DNA from: Methylocella sp. | Lineage (GTDB): Bacteria; Pseudomonadota; Alphaproteobacteria; Rhizobiales; Beijerinckiaceae | Reading direction: 5' to 3' | Assembly: GCA_037200525.1 (NCBI GenBank) | Contig: JBBCGG010000001.1 | Location: forward strand, 1,158,501-1,222,500 | Length of the DNA: 64,000 nt | Shown: one piece after another, positions 18,191 through 27,156 of the stretch | Position numbering within the stretch: position 1 is the stretch's first letter | Layout: every line of letters starts with the position of its first letter | Notes under the pieces: generated by a model | Database searches by the model: none | What the model was told of the DNA's origin: nothing | What the model saw: only the letters and a program-made list of their open reading frames with translations | Translations under genes and position numbers: made by a program

Positions 18191-19894
18191 TTGCGTCAAA
18201 CGCGCCCCCGCATGGCTCCCGGAAAGCAGGCCCTAGCCGCGGCGGCTTATGTCGGGGCGGTTTTATGCAGTTTATTTGCAGCCTCCTCGACGGAGACGGC
18301 GGTCGCCAACGGCGATACGCGCACCCTCAGTCTTTATCATTCTCACACCGGCGAATCGATCGAAGCGACCTTCCGCGTCAATGGCGCCTATGATCCAGCG
18401 GTTCTTGAAAAGCTCAATTGGTTCCTGCGCGACTGGCGCAACAACGATCACACCAAAATGGACGCCCGGCTGTTCGACGTGATCTGGGAGGTCTATCGGA
18501 CCGCCGGCTCGACCCAGCCGATCGTCATCTTCTCCGCCTATCGCTCGCCGGAAACCAACGCGATGCTGCGCCGGCGCTCGCACGCCGTGGCCGAATATTC
18601 CCAGCACATGCTCGGCAAGGCGATGGATACGACCATGCCCGGCATGCAGATGGAAAGGATTCGCGAAATCGGCATGCGACTGCAAAGAGGCGGCGTCGGC
18701 TATTACCCGCGTGAGAATTTCGTCCATCTCGATGTCGGCAATGTGCGCTACTGGCCGCGCATGGGCTATGACCAGCTCGCCCGAATCTTCCCGGACGGCA
18801 AGAGCGTCGATCTCGCCGCCGACGGACGAGCCCTCCCGCGCTATGAGGAAGCGCGCGCGGAAATTACCGCGCGCGGCGGCATTGCGAGCGATGCGCCGAC
18901 TTCATCGCAGCAGGGCGGCGGCGGGTTGCTCGGATGGCTGTTTGGCAATCACGACCGCGAGGAAGAAGCCGAGGCGACGCGTGAGCCGGCTCCGCGCGCC
19001 CGGACGACGCAAGTCGCCGCCCTCGACAAGACCGTTCCCGACAAGACCGCGACGAAGCGAGGCGCGGCCGAAGCCCCGAAGGCGCCCGTCGCCGCCCCGC
19101 CGCCTGCCGCGAGCGTCGCCGCCAATCCGCAGCGTAGCGAGCCGGAGCCGGCTGCGAGCGTAAACAAGACGATTGTCGCCAGCCTCGACCCGGCGTCCGC
19201 GCATGACAAGCGCAGCGCTCCCGACGACGCCGACGGCTCGACCGCCAGCCTGCTGAGGAGCAAAACATTCGCGACGTTGGCGCCAATGCCGCCGTCGCGC
19301 CCGGTGGATCTTGTCGCTTATGCGGATATCCCGACGCCTCCGACGCGGCCTGACAAGCTGACTCAGGTCGCCGCTTTGACGCCGCAGGCGAGCCCCGCTG
19401 CCGCAAATGTGAAGCCGGTCGCCAGAACCGATGCGCTCGGGCCGCTCGCCCGCGCCGCGAGTCTGCCGGTCGTCATCACGCAAGGACCAAAGGATCAGGC
19501 CAATCTGCTGCCATCGACCGCGCTGGCCTATGCCGCAGGCGCGCAGCCGACGCTGCGCTCATCGGCGGCGGACGCAAATGCGGGCCAGCAGTCGGCCAAG
19601 ATCGTGGCCGCGCGGCTTGATCGATCGAATTTCCGCGAGCTCACCAGCGAAACGCCCACGGCCAGCTCCCCTGCGGAATCGGTTTTGGGCCAAGCCGTCA
19701 CCGGCTTGCGCCAAGCCGCGCGGATCATCCCGGACGCGCTGTCCACGTGGCCATCGGCGGGCTATGTGGCGGTCTTTGGCGCCGCATCCAATTTTCTGGA
19801 TAGCGCGCATTTCACCAGTAGAGCGGCGGCGTCCAATCCGGCGCCCGGCACAATCACTATTGTAGACGCTGCGCCGCCGCCGCAAGGACGCTGA
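18191..19894 (+). CDS. DUF882 (M15-like peptidase) envelope protein with long disordered tail
   Basis: 567 residues. A signal sequence is followed by the DUF882 domain (residues about 40-215), with VIFSAYRSPETNAMLRRRS, SQHMLGKAMD and FVHLDVGNVRYWPRM. The His/Asp/His set matches the zinc site of peptidase M15/YcbK-type enzymes acting on peptidoglycan. The remaining 350 residues are Ala/Pro-rich and low in complexity, with PPSRP and PPTRP motifs. The start is either TTG 18191 or ATG 18212; both leave the hydrophobic stretch LAAAAYVGAVLCSLFAA intact. DUF882 proteins are normally about 200-300 residues, so the tail is unusual. Confidence 0.85.
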   Translation: MRQTRPRMAPGKQALAAAAYVGAVLCSLFAASSTETAVANGDTRTLSLYHSHTGESIEATFRVNGAYDPAVLEKLNWFLRDWRNNDHTKMDARLFDVIWEVYRTAGSTQPIVIFSAYRSPETNAMLRRRSHAVAEYSQHMLGKAMDTTMPGMQMERIREIGMRLQRGGVGYYPRENFVHLDVGNVRYWPRMGYDQLARIFPDGKSVDLAADGRALPRYEEARAEITARGGIASDAPTSSQQGGGGLLGWLFGNHDREEEAEATREPAPRARTTQVAALDKTVPDKTATKRGAAEAPKAPVAAPPPAASVAANPQRSEPEPAASVNKTIVASLDPASAHDKRSAPDDADGSTASLLRSKTFATLAPMPPSRPVDLVAYADIPTPPTRPDKLTQVAALTPQASPAAANVKPVARTDALGPLARAASLPVVITQGPKDQANLLPSTALAYAAGAQPTLRSSAADANAGQQSAKIVAARLDRSNFRELTSETPTASSPAESVLGQAVTGLRQAARIIPDALSTWPSAGYVAVFGAASNFLDSAHFTSRAAASNPAPGTITIVDAAPPPQGR

Positions 19895-19950
19895 GTCTTT
19901 TCGGCGGGCGGTTAGTTTCTGCAGTTCTGATTCCGGTTTCAACGCTGGGT

Positions 19951-19986
19951 CTTATCCAAAAAGCGCGACGCTTTTCGGGATCATGC
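19951..19986. repeat. REP-like dispersed hairpin element, second copy
   Basis: On the minus strand GCATGATCCCGAAAAGCG-TCG-CGCTTTT, a seven-base-pair stem (19959-19975). It is the inverted counterpart of the copy at 15566. It lies just before the stop codon of the NicO gene. Confidence 0.6.
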
Positions 19987-21051
19987 TTAGCCGCTGAGGC
20001 GCCCCCCAGAGAGCGCCGCCATGAGCAAAGCCGCTCCAAACGCCGTGAGGGCGAGCGCCGCGGCGAACTCGAATAGGCGCCCCGAAATCATCACCCGCCA
20101 AGAGTCGGCTTTGGCGTAATGGGCGACGGTTTGCTTGGCTAGCACCGCCAAACTCGCCAGCGCGCCCGTGGTGATCGCGACGCCGAGCGACATGGCGAGG
20201 ACCGCGCCGCAGCCGGCGATGAATATCCCCTGCGCCGAAGCGAATACGAGGACGAGGATCGCGCCGGAGCATGGCCTCGAGCCGGCGGCGGCGACGGTCA
20301 GCGCAGCGGTCCTCCAGGAGAAACCGGCGTCAAGCGCGCTCGGATCGGGCGCATGGAAATGGCCGCAGCCTGGACCATGCACATGAGCTGCGCTGCAATC
20401 ATCGGCGAAGAAGCGGCCGCTCACGGAGCCGGTCGCTCCTGCGGGCGTGAACGCGGTGGAGGCAAAGCTCGCCACCGGAGCCTGCCGCCAGGCGGCGACC
20501 AGCGCAGCGCCTTTGGCGATGACCAGGGTCGCGCCGAGGGCGATGACGCCGACGTAGCTGACGATTTCCACCACATTCGCGGCGACCGTCATGTGTTTTG
20601 CCGTAGTACCCAATATAAGGAACGCAATTCCGACGAGCGCCACGGCGACCAGACCTTGAAGGAGCGCAGCGGCCAACGAAATGACGAGGCCTCGCCGCAG
20701 AATTTTTTCATTGGCGACCATGTAAGAGGCGATCACCGCTTTGCCGTGACCGGGGCCGGCGGCATGGAAAACCCCGTAGCCGAAACTGAGACCCGCCAGC
20801 GTCCAAGCGGCGGCTCCGCTCTCCTTCGTGGCGCGGACCGCGCCGGTGAGCAGGCGATAGAACCAGCTCTCTTGCGCCAGAATCCAGCCGCTGACCCCGT
20901 CGACGCTGGCCGCGCCTTCGTTGACGCCGACCGCGAAAGGATGATGCGCGCCTTGCGCAAGACATTGCGTTGAAAGCGCCATTGCGACGCAAAGCAAAGC
21001 CAGCGGCGCAAGCGGCCAAACTCGTAGCGAATGATGCGAAGGGCGTTTCAA
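19987..21051 (-). CDS. Nickel/cobalt exporter of the NicO/RcnA family
   Basis: 354 residues: a signal-like N-terminus, then six predicted helices. The first helix has the family motif GVFHAAGPGHGKAVIASY (HxxxPGHGK). A cytoplasmic His-rich loop DDCSAAHVHGPGCGHFHA lies near residue 220, followed by GSRPCSGAILVL. These residues bind divalent Ni/Co in RcnA-type transporters. It probably starts at TTG 21051, preceded by GAGGA, only seven bases after the DUF1007 stop, which suggests translational coupling with that gene. Confidence 0.9.
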   Translation of the reverse strand: MKRPSHHSLRVWPLAPLALLCVAMALSTQCLAQGAHHPFAVGVNEGAASVDGVSGWILAQESWFYRLLTGAVRATKESGAAAWTLAGLSFGYGVFHAAGPGHGKAVIASYMVANEKILRRGLVISLAAALLQGLVAVALVGIAFLILGTTAKHMTVAANVVEIVSYVGVIALGATLVIAKGAALVAAWRQAPVASFASTAFTPAGATGSVSGRFFADDCSAAHVHGPGCGHFHAPDPSALDAGFSWRTAALTVAAAGSRPCSGAILVLVFASAQGIFIAGCGAVLAMSLGVAITTGALASLAVLAKQTVAHYAKADSWRVMISGRLFEFAAALALTAFGAALLMAALSGGRLSG

Positions 21052-21058
21052 ACAATCC

Positions 21059-21706
21059 TCACGGACAGGCGACGATGACGGCGGCCGCCAGTTTGACGCC
21101 GAAATCGGAGCCTGGCGATAGGCCGCTAAAAAACGATTCCGTGAGCTTTTTGCTCTCCTCGGCGGCCAGGGGCTTTGCTCCCGTCACATTCGTCGAGCAG
21201 CCTTTCGGCGCATCGACGAAGCCGACCGGATTCTCTTTGTCGAGATCGAAAGCCACGAAATAGGTTGGATCATAGACCTGAAAAGAAAAGAGTTTCGGCG
21301 CCGCCGGGATTTTTAGCGGCAGCGTGAAGCGCAATACCACGAGCTTGTCCGGCCTTTCCTCCAGGGAATAGTCGAACGGGGCGCCGAACTCGACCTTGAC
21401 GTTGTGAATCTTGGCGTGGGTGAAATAGTCGAACTCGTTAAGATCATCGACGTTGCTTTTGGCGAGCGGGGCCAGTTCTTCCTTGGTGAGAAGCTGGCCC
21501 TTCTTGCCCTGACCTTCCGTGACGAAAGCCGAATACATTTCGTCGAAGACCCAGGAGTGCCGAATAGCCTCGATCTCGCCTTTCGGCCCGAAAATCAGCT
21601 GCTCTTGCGCCGTGACCCAGACGTGCGGATGCGCCATGGCGGCCTGTGTGAGCCCGAAGGCGAAAAGCGCCGCGAAAATGAGCCTCAACCAGCAACCTCT
21701 GTTCAT
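21059..21706 (-). CDS. DUF1007 family periplasmic protein
   Basis: 215 residues from ATG 21706 (AGAGGC ribosome site), with a signal peptide ending QAAMA and a mature N-terminus HPHVWV. That HPH(V/I)W start is the hallmark of DUF1007, whose free N-terminal His-x-His can bind metal. Members are almost always encoded beside NicO transporters and are thought to hand metal to or from them, which fits here. Confidence 0.9.
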   Translation of the reverse strand: MNRGCWLRLIFAALFAFGLTQAAMAHPHVWVTAQEQLIFGPKGEIEAIRHSWVFDEMYSAFVTEGQGKKGQLLTKEELAPLAKSNVDDLNEFDYFTHAKIHNVKVEFGAPFDYSLEERPDKLVVLRFTLPLKIPAAPKLFSFQVYDPTYFVAFDLDKENPVGFVDAPKGCSTNVTGAKPLAAEESKKLTESFFSGLSPGSDFGVKLAAAVIVACP

Positions 21707-21950
21707 GCCTCTAGACTTAAAAGAATCTTTGAGCGCAAAAGTCCGGCCAAAGCGAGGCGAAGCCGCCACGGGATTTCCCGGCGGCGTGAAAGTAACCTCG
21801 AGATATCGAAATCACGGTTTGGTAAAAAATCTATGATCCGTATCGTCACGCTTGCGCCAGCTAGCTGCGGCGACGCATTCGCATCCGCGGGCGGAAAGAC
21901 TGAGGGAGACTGCCGCTCTCTTCGCGAGCCTTCGCTCTGGCGGAGCCGCC

Positions 21951-23222
21951 TCAGCGCGCCATCCAGGCCCGGCGCATCGACTTCAGCACCGCGATGGCGA
22001 GAACTGCGGTCAACGTATCGGCTCCAATGGCGACGCTGAACACGGGGATCCAACTGCCGGTGTAGTCATGCAGCAACGACGCCATCGGTCCGCCGAGAAT
22101 GGAGCCAACCCCCTGCGCCATATAGAGGAAGCCATAATTGGTGGTCGCGTTCCGCATGCCGAAGGTGTCGGTGAGCGTCGAAGGAAACAGCGAGAAAATC
22201 TCGCCCCAGCCAAAGAAGACGACGCCCGAGAGCAAGACGAAGGCCAGCGGATTGTGCAGCGTCAGCATCCACGCGGCCATCGCGACGGCCTCCAGCCCAA
22301 AGGCCAGAAACATGGTGTTCTCGCGCCCGATTTGGTCCGACACCCAGCCGAAGAAGGGCCGCGTCAATCCATTGGTGAAGCGGTCCAACGTCAGCGCCAG
22401 CGGCACCGCGGCCATGCCGAATACCAGCGCTTTGTTCAGCCCGTAGTCAGCGGCGAAGGTGGCCATCTGCGAGGTGACCATCAGCCCCGAGGTGGACATC
22501 AGGGCCATCATCGCGAACATCAGCCAGAACAGCGGCGTACGCAGCATCGCGCCGGGCTTTGTGTCTCGCCCCGAGGCTTCGGACTTCGTCACATGCTCTC
22601 CGCCCGCCGGCGGCGTTTTCAGTCCGAGCGCCGCCAGCACGCCGACGACGCCGAAGATAATGCCGTAGATCATTAGCGCGTGACGGAAGCCGCTTGAGGC
22701 GATGATGAAGGAGATCGGAAAGGTAGTGAGGATGGCGCCCATGCCATAGCCTGCTGCGACCAAGCCGACCGCGAAGCCGCGCCGATCCGGAAACCAGCGG
22801 ACCATCAGCCCGACGACGCCGATATAAACGATGCCGGTGCCAAGGCCGCCGAGCAGCCCATAAGATAAATATAGCCCCACCAGCGAGGTGACGCCCGAGG
22901 AAATGACCCAGCTTATCCCGGTCAGCGCCACGCCGGCGGCTATCAGCAGGCGCGGACCGAAGCGGTCGATCAAATAGCCCTGAGCGGGGGAGAAGAAGGT
23001 TTGCAGCACAATCAGCAGCGAAAAGGTGACCTGAATCGCCGCGGGCGCTGCGCCGAGTTCCGCACCCCAGGACCGAGCGAAAAGCGTCCAGACATATTGC
23101 GGGCTGGAGATCGCCATCATGCAGATCAACCCGAGCAGAAGCTGGACCGAGCGCGTCCTGGACCGCACGGCCGGCGAGGCCGGCGCTTTAACGGCAACAG
23201 TATCGGCGGAAGCGGAATTCAT
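21951..23222 (-). CDS. MFS transporter, oxalate:formate antiporter family
   Basis: 423 residues and about twelve membrane helices. Family features include SSPQYVWTLFARSWGAELG in the first loop, QGYLIDRFGPR, and GRPFFGWVSDQIGR-type motifs between helices 8 and 9. The best match by pattern is the OFA (oxalate/formate) branch, which exchanges small mono- and dicarboxylates. I chose the ATG at 23222 because GGAGAGG lies eight bases before it; a GTG at 23249 is possible. It follows the nitrite-reductase pair on the same strand but after a 152-base gap, so linkage is uncertain. Confidence 0.85.
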   Translation of the reverse strand: MNSASADTVAVKAPASPAVRSRTRSVQLLLGLICMMAISSPQYVWTLFARSWGAELGAAPAAIQVTFSLLIVLQTFFSPAQGYLIDRFGPRLLIAAGVALTGISWVISSGVTSLVGLYLSYGLLGGLGTGIVYIGVVGLMVRWFPDRRGFAVGLVAAGYGMGAILTTFPISFIIASSGFRHALMIYGIIFGVVGVLAALGLKTPPAGGEHVTKSEASGRDTKPGAMLRTPLFWLMFAMMALMSTSGLMVTSQMATFAADYGLNKALVFGMAAVPLALTLDRFTNGLTRPFFGWVSDQIGRENTMFLAFGLEAVAMAAWMLTLHNPLAFVLLSGVVFFGWGEIFSLFPSTLTDTFGMRNATTNYGFLYMAQGVGSILGGPMASLLHDYTGSWIPVFSVAIGADTLTAVLAIAVLKSMRRAWMAR

Positions 23223-23374
23223 AAGGCGCGCCTCTCCGGCAGCGCTCACGGAGGCGATCGATCAAAGCATCGCCCTACCGTCCGCCGGCGGTTCGAGTCC
23301 AGGCAAGCAGGAACCATGCCGTGGGTGAGCGCGAATTCGACGTCCGGCGCAAGCCGGTTCAATGCGACGTCAGC

Positions 23375-24964
23375 TCAATACACGTCAGCCTGATAGCGGC
23401 CGCTTTTCTTTAGATCCTGCACGAAGGCCTGCGCCGATTTGAGATCGACGCCCTGATGCTCCGCAACAATGTCGATCATCGCGCGCTCGACGTCGGCCGC
23501 CATGCGCTTGGCGTCGCCGCAGACGTAGAAATGCGCGCCTTTGCTCAGCCATTTCCACAGAAGCTTGCCGTCTTCGCGCATTTTATCCTGCACGTAGGTT
23601 TTGACGCCGCCATCGCGCGACCAGGCAAGCGAGAGCTTCGACAGGGCGCCTTTGGCCAAGAAGCCTTGCCATTCGTCTTCGTAGAAGAAATCGGCGGCGC
23701 GGCGCTGATGCCCAAAAAATAGCCACGCGCCCCCGGCGGCGCCGGTCGCCATGCGCTCCTGTAAAAACGCGCGAAACGGAGCCACTCCCGTACCGGGGCC
23801 GACCATAATGATCGGGATATCGGTCTGGGGCGGCAGCGCAAAATTATGCGCCTTCTGCACATAGGCCTTGAGCCGTGCCCCCGGCGTGATGCGCTCGCCC
23901 AGCCAGGACGAGGCGGCGCCGCGCCGGACCCGATCATGGATCAGATAGCGCACGTGATCGACTGTGAGCGAGACCCTATGCGGATCGGCTTTGGGCGAGG
24001 AGGAGATCGAATAGAGCCGCGGCTGCAGCAGCTCGAGGCTTTCCACAAAGGCTTCGGGATCGGGACGAATGCCGGGGAATTTCTCGAGCGCCGCGAGAAC
24101 GTCGAGCGTCGCCGCGTCCCCCTCCGGGTCTTCCCCTTTGGCGAGGCTTTTCGCCATTCGCCGACGCTCCCCGCCGACCATATAGGAGATCAGTTCGAAC
24201 AAGATGTCGGGCGCCGCGCCGAGCGAGAGATCCTGCAAAAGAACCTCCCGCAAATGCCGCCCGGCGATGGGAAAATCCGCCGGCGCATCGATCGCGCGCA
24301 ATACGGCGTCTACAAGGGCTGGATCATTTTGCGGAAAAACGCCCAAACTATCGCCAACGGCGTAGGCAAGACCGCTTTCGCTAAGGTCAAATTCAATATG
24401 GAAAGTCGACTTTTCCGAATCTTCTTTGTTGAGCCGCGCGCGGGATAAAAACCTGACTTCCACGGGATTTTCCCGCGCAGAGCCGAGGGGCTTTTGCGGT
24501 TTTGCGGCAGCCGCAGAGGCCGGCGCCTCGTCTAGCGCTGGAGGCGGACCGCCTGCTTGAGCTTCCTCAAACAAGGCCTTCAACGCGCGGGCCGTCGGCT
24601 TCTCGCCGGGCGCGCAAAGATTGAGCCTCGTTTCCGCGCCGCCCGCGATGGCGTCCGCATATTTTTCGCAATCATAGCCGCACTGGCCGCAATCCTGCTG
24701 CGCCATCGCCGCCATCATCCGCAGACGCAAGGGGCGCCCGGCCGCAAGCTTTGTGCGATCTTCGAGCGGAATCGATGGGTCGTGCCAGGTGATTTCCTCT
24801 TCGGCCTCAACCGGGCTCATGACGGCCGCGCCTTGCGCCGCAGAGATGTCAGGCGCGATCAGGCCGGCGACAAAACCATTGAGCCAAGCGCGCTGCTCAG
24901 CCGTAAAAGGCGCGCTTTCCGGAATCAACGGAAGCATAGGCGGGGGAGATTGATGCAGGCTCAT
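23375..24964 (-). CDS. CysJ-like NADPH flavoprotein with N-terminal [4Fe-4S] domain (partner of NirA)
   Basis: 529 residues. The C-terminal 390 residues form the FAD/NADPH reductase module of sulfite reductase alpha and cytochrome P450 reductase: RLYSISSSP (FAD), VGPGTGVAPFRAFLQERM (NADPH ribose/phosphate) and a C-terminal aromatic Tyr. There is no flavodoxin (FMN) domain. Instead residues about 80-120 carry CGQCGYDCEKYA and a later LCAPG, a four-Cys Fe-S domain. It overlaps nirA by four bases (ATGA), so the two are translated together. Electrons probably flow NADPH-FAD-[4Fe-4S]-siroheme. Confidence 0.88.
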   Translation of the reverse strand: MSLHQSPPPMLPLIPESAPFTAEQRAWLNGFVAGLIAPDISAAQGAAVMSPVEAEEEITWHDPSIPLEDRTKLAAGRPLRLRMMAAMAQQDCGQCGYDCEKYADAIAGGAETRLNLCAPGEKPTARALKALFEEAQAGGPPPALDEAPASAAAAKPQKPLGSARENPVEVRFLSRARLNKEDSEKSTFHIEFDLSESGLAYAVGDSLGVFPQNDPALVDAVLRAIDAPADFPIAGRHLREVLLQDLSLGAAPDILFELISYMVGGERRRMAKSLAKGEDPEGDAATLDVLAALEKFPGIRPDPEAFVESLELLQPRLYSISSSPKADPHRVSLTVDHVRYLIHDRVRRGAASSWLGERITPGARLKAYVQKAHNFALPPQTDIPIIMVGPGTGVAPFRAFLQERMATGAAGGAWLFFGHQRRAADFFYEDEWQGFLAKGALSKLSLAWSRDGGVKTYVQDKMREDGKLLWKWLSKGAHFYVCGDAKRMAADVERAMIDIVAEHQGVDLKSAQAFVQDLKKSGRYQADVY

Positions 24965-26730
24965 GCGGCGACTTTTACGACCATATCTTTGAGAGCTTCA
25001 ACTGTGCGGTTTGCCGTGAAACTTTGGAATGTCTGATCCGGCGTGGTCCGGTAGGCGAGATAGGCCTGGAGCAGACTCTCCACGGCCCGCGGCGCTTCCT
25101 CGGCCTTTACGTCATGGAAAATCTCGCGGCCGATCGCGCCATCGGCGCCAAATCCGCCGCCGACGAAGACGTGAAAACCCTCGACGGCGTCGCCTTCTTC
25201 GTTGACGGGCACCCGCGCCCCGATCAACCCGATGTCGCCGATATAGTGTTGTGCGCAGGAGTGATGGCAGCCGGTGAGATGGATATTGACAGGCTGATCA
25301 AGTTTGACGCGCGGCTCGCACCATGCGGCGATCTCCTGAGCCGCGCCCTTGGTGTCGGCGGCTGAGAAGCGGCAGCCGCGCGAGCCGGTGCAGGCGATGA
25401 GGCTGGCCCGGATGCTGGAGGCCCTCCAGTCGAGACCCGTCGCCTCGACCCGCGCTTGCGCGAGGCCGAGATTTTCTTGCGCAATGCCGGAGATCAACAG
25501 ATTCTGCCAAACCGTCAGGCGGATATCCCCGTCGCCGCAATCGCGGGAAATTTCGGCCAGTTCGCGCATCTGATCGCTGGTGAGCTTGCCGACTGGAAGC
25601 ACCAAGCCGAGATAAGACAGCCGAGGCTGGCTCTGCGGATGCGCTCCAATATGAGCGTGGCGATCCTGCAAGGGACGGGGCGCGATGTGGGCGGCCTCGA
25701 CGCGGGGCAGCGGCTTACCCAGTTTCTCCTCGACCAATTTGAGGAAGGCGTCGACGCCCAAATCGTCGAGCACATATTTGAGGCGCGCCTTGTTGCGATT
25801 GGTGCGGTCGCCGCGATCGATAAAAACCAGGACGACGGCGTTGGCGACCTTCGTCGCCTCAGCGGGGTCGATGACGACGCCGGTCGGGCGGGCGAGATCC
25901 ATATGGCCGGTGATGCCGCCGAGAATCACACGGAAATAGACGCCGGCTGGAATGCTCGCTCCTGGCAGAACCTCAATGGCCTGGAAGCCGATGTCGTTGG
26001 TGTCTTCAAGGGTCGGAATCGCGCCGCCGCCATCGAAGGCGACATTGAACTTGCGCGGCAGACCGGACATCGTTCGATCGTTCTGGATGTGAAAATGCCA
26101 CTCGCGCGCATAGGGGCGCGTGTCGAGGAGTTCGGATAATCCAATGCCGGCGGTTGCATCGCCAGTCACATTGCGAATGTTGTCTGCGCCCGAATGACGC
26201 GAAGAGAGGCCAAGATCCTGGATCGCTTCGAGAACATCGGTCGCGTGCTTCGCCTGGATTTCGCGCAGCTGGAGATTGGCCCGCGTCGTCACATGGCAAT
26301 AGCCGCCGGCGAAGCGGTCGGCGACATCGGCGAGGCCGGATAATTGCCAGAATTTGAGAATGCCGTTGGGAATGCGCAGACGGCACATGTAGGAATCTTG
26401 CGTCGGCGCGACGTAGAACAGGCCATAGTAACGCCAGCGGAAATTATCCGCGGGCTTGGGAAATTCATCGCGAGCCGCCTGCCCTTTCAGGCGATCATAG
26501 GCGTCGAACGGATGTTCCTCGCGTTTCCATTTTTCCTGATCGGCGAGCTTTTTGCCCTGCGCCTCGAAGCGCGCCATGGCCGCAAGATGCGGCGCATCGG
26601 GTCCGCTTGGGGCCGGGGAGGAGCCGAGGGACGAGGCAGAGGCCAACCCCTTGCCGACGCGAGCAATCTGCAGGCCCGCCCCAAAGCCTTCAAGGTAGCG
26701 CTTTTGTTCGGGAGTGAAGTCGCCGCTCAT
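24961..26730 (-). CDS. nirA: NirA-type assimilatory nitrite (or sulfite) reductase hemoprotein
   Basis: 589 residues with the duplicated ferredoxin-like and siroheme/[4Fe-4S] halves of the nitrite/sulfite reductase family. The cluster ligands are CTGSRGC and, about 40 residues on, CHHSCAQHYIGDIGLIG (C-x5-C and C-x3-C). The basic GYCHVTTRANLQLREI block is the siroheme-contact region. The six-electron reduction of nitrite to ammonium is the likely reaction. Sulfite cannot be excluded from sequence. The N-terminus shares FTPEQKRYLEGFGAGL with the partner protein (FTAEQRAWLNGFVAGL). The ATG at 26730 has GGAGA upstream. Confidence 0.9.
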   Translation of the reverse strand: MSGDFTPEQKRYLEGFGAGLQIARVGKGLASASSLGSSPAPSGPDAPHLAAMARFEAQGKKLADQEKWKREEHPFDAYDRLKGQAARDEFPKPADNFRWRYYGLFYVAPTQDSYMCRLRIPNGILKFWQLSGLADVADRFAGGYCHVTTRANLQLREIQAKHATDVLEAIQDLGLSSRHSGADNIRNVTGDATAGIGLSELLDTRPYAREWHFHIQNDRTMSGLPRKFNVAFDGGGAIPTLEDTNDIGFQAIEVLPGASIPAGVYFRVILGGITGHMDLARPTGVVIDPAEATKVANAVVLVFIDRGDRTNRNKARLKYVLDDLGVDAFLKLVEEKLGKPLPRVEAAHIAPRPLQDRHAHIGAHPQSQPRLSYLGLVLPVGKLTSDQMRELAEISRDCGDGDIRLTVWQNLLISGIAQENLGLAQARVEATGLDWRASSIRASLIACTGSRGCRFSAADTKGAAQEIAAWCEPRVKLDQPVNIHLTGCHHSCAQHYIGDIGLIGARVPVNEEGDAVEGFHVFVGGGFGADGAIGREIFHDVKAEEAPRAVESLLQAYLAYRTTPDQTFQSFTANRTVEALKDMVVKVAA

Positions 26731-26912
26731 CCATGTCTCCGGCCAATGATGGAAAAAGTGCGTTTGGGCCGAGTGGGTTTACAAGCAAGTTTTGCGCCAA
26801 AACAAGCCCCACGCTCTAGTCGCGCCGCATCATAGCCGGAAGCTTCGCCGGGCATATCGATTTTCTGTTGATTGACGGCCGCCGATAGGGCATAGGATCG
26901 CGATTGGTTTCA

Positions 26913-26933
26913 AACCGGCCGCAGCGGCCGGTT
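26913..26933 (+). promoter_or_regulatory. Strong palindrome in the rpmJ leader
   Basis: AACCGGCCGC-A-GCGGCCGGTT is a perfect 10-base-pair inverted repeat ending 23 bases before the rpmJ start codon and followed by an AT-rich stretch. As RNA it would form a very stable hairpin just upstream of the ribosome site, and it could act as an attenuator, a translational control element or a terminator of upstream transcription. Confidence 0.55.
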
Positions 26934-26956
26934 GTTTATATTCTGGGATCTGTCCG

Positions 26957-27082
26957 ATGAAAGTCCGTAATTCGTTGAAATCGCTGCGTACTCGCCATCG
27001 CGACAACCAGCTGGTGCGGCGTAAGGGCCGCGTCTATATCATCAACAAGACGCAAAAGCGCTACAAAGCCCGTCAGGGCTGA
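26957..27082 (+). CDS. rpmJ: 50S ribosomal protein L36, cysteine-free form
   Basis: 41 residues beginning [20 protein letters not shown]. It is the alphaproteobacterial longer L36. It has no cysteine, so it lacks the zinc ribbon of the classical 37-38-residue form. In bacteria with both types the Cys-free version is the zinc-starvation variant; in this group it is usually the only copy. Confidence 0.93.
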   Translation: MKVRNSLKSLRTRHRDNQLVRRKGRVYIINKTQKRYKARQG

Positions 27083-27085
27083 TGG

Positions 27086-27110
27086 TTCCGGCGCAATAAG
27101 CGCGCCGGAA
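27086..27110 (+). terminator. Candidate terminator hairpin after rpmJ
   Basis: TTCCGGCGC / GCGCCGGAA forms a nine-base-pair stem with a seven-base loop, starting four bases after the rpmJ stop. No T-run follows directly, so termination may be inefficient or Rho-assisted. Confidence 0.5.
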
Positions 27111-27156
27111 TTCAAATGACTTTGACCTTTTGAGCTTGTCTCTTTAGGCTGCGCCG

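Noticed and set aside
23285-23315. GGTTCGAGTCC resembles a tRNA T-arm
   Set aside because: No acceptor stem, anticodon arm or CCA-side pairing can be drawn within 90 bases upstream; it lies in the gap between the MFS and CysJ-like genes.
26871-26900. TTGACG...TAGGAT as an rpmJ promoter
   Set aside because: The spacing is only 15 bases with a poor -10, so I did not list it as a feature.
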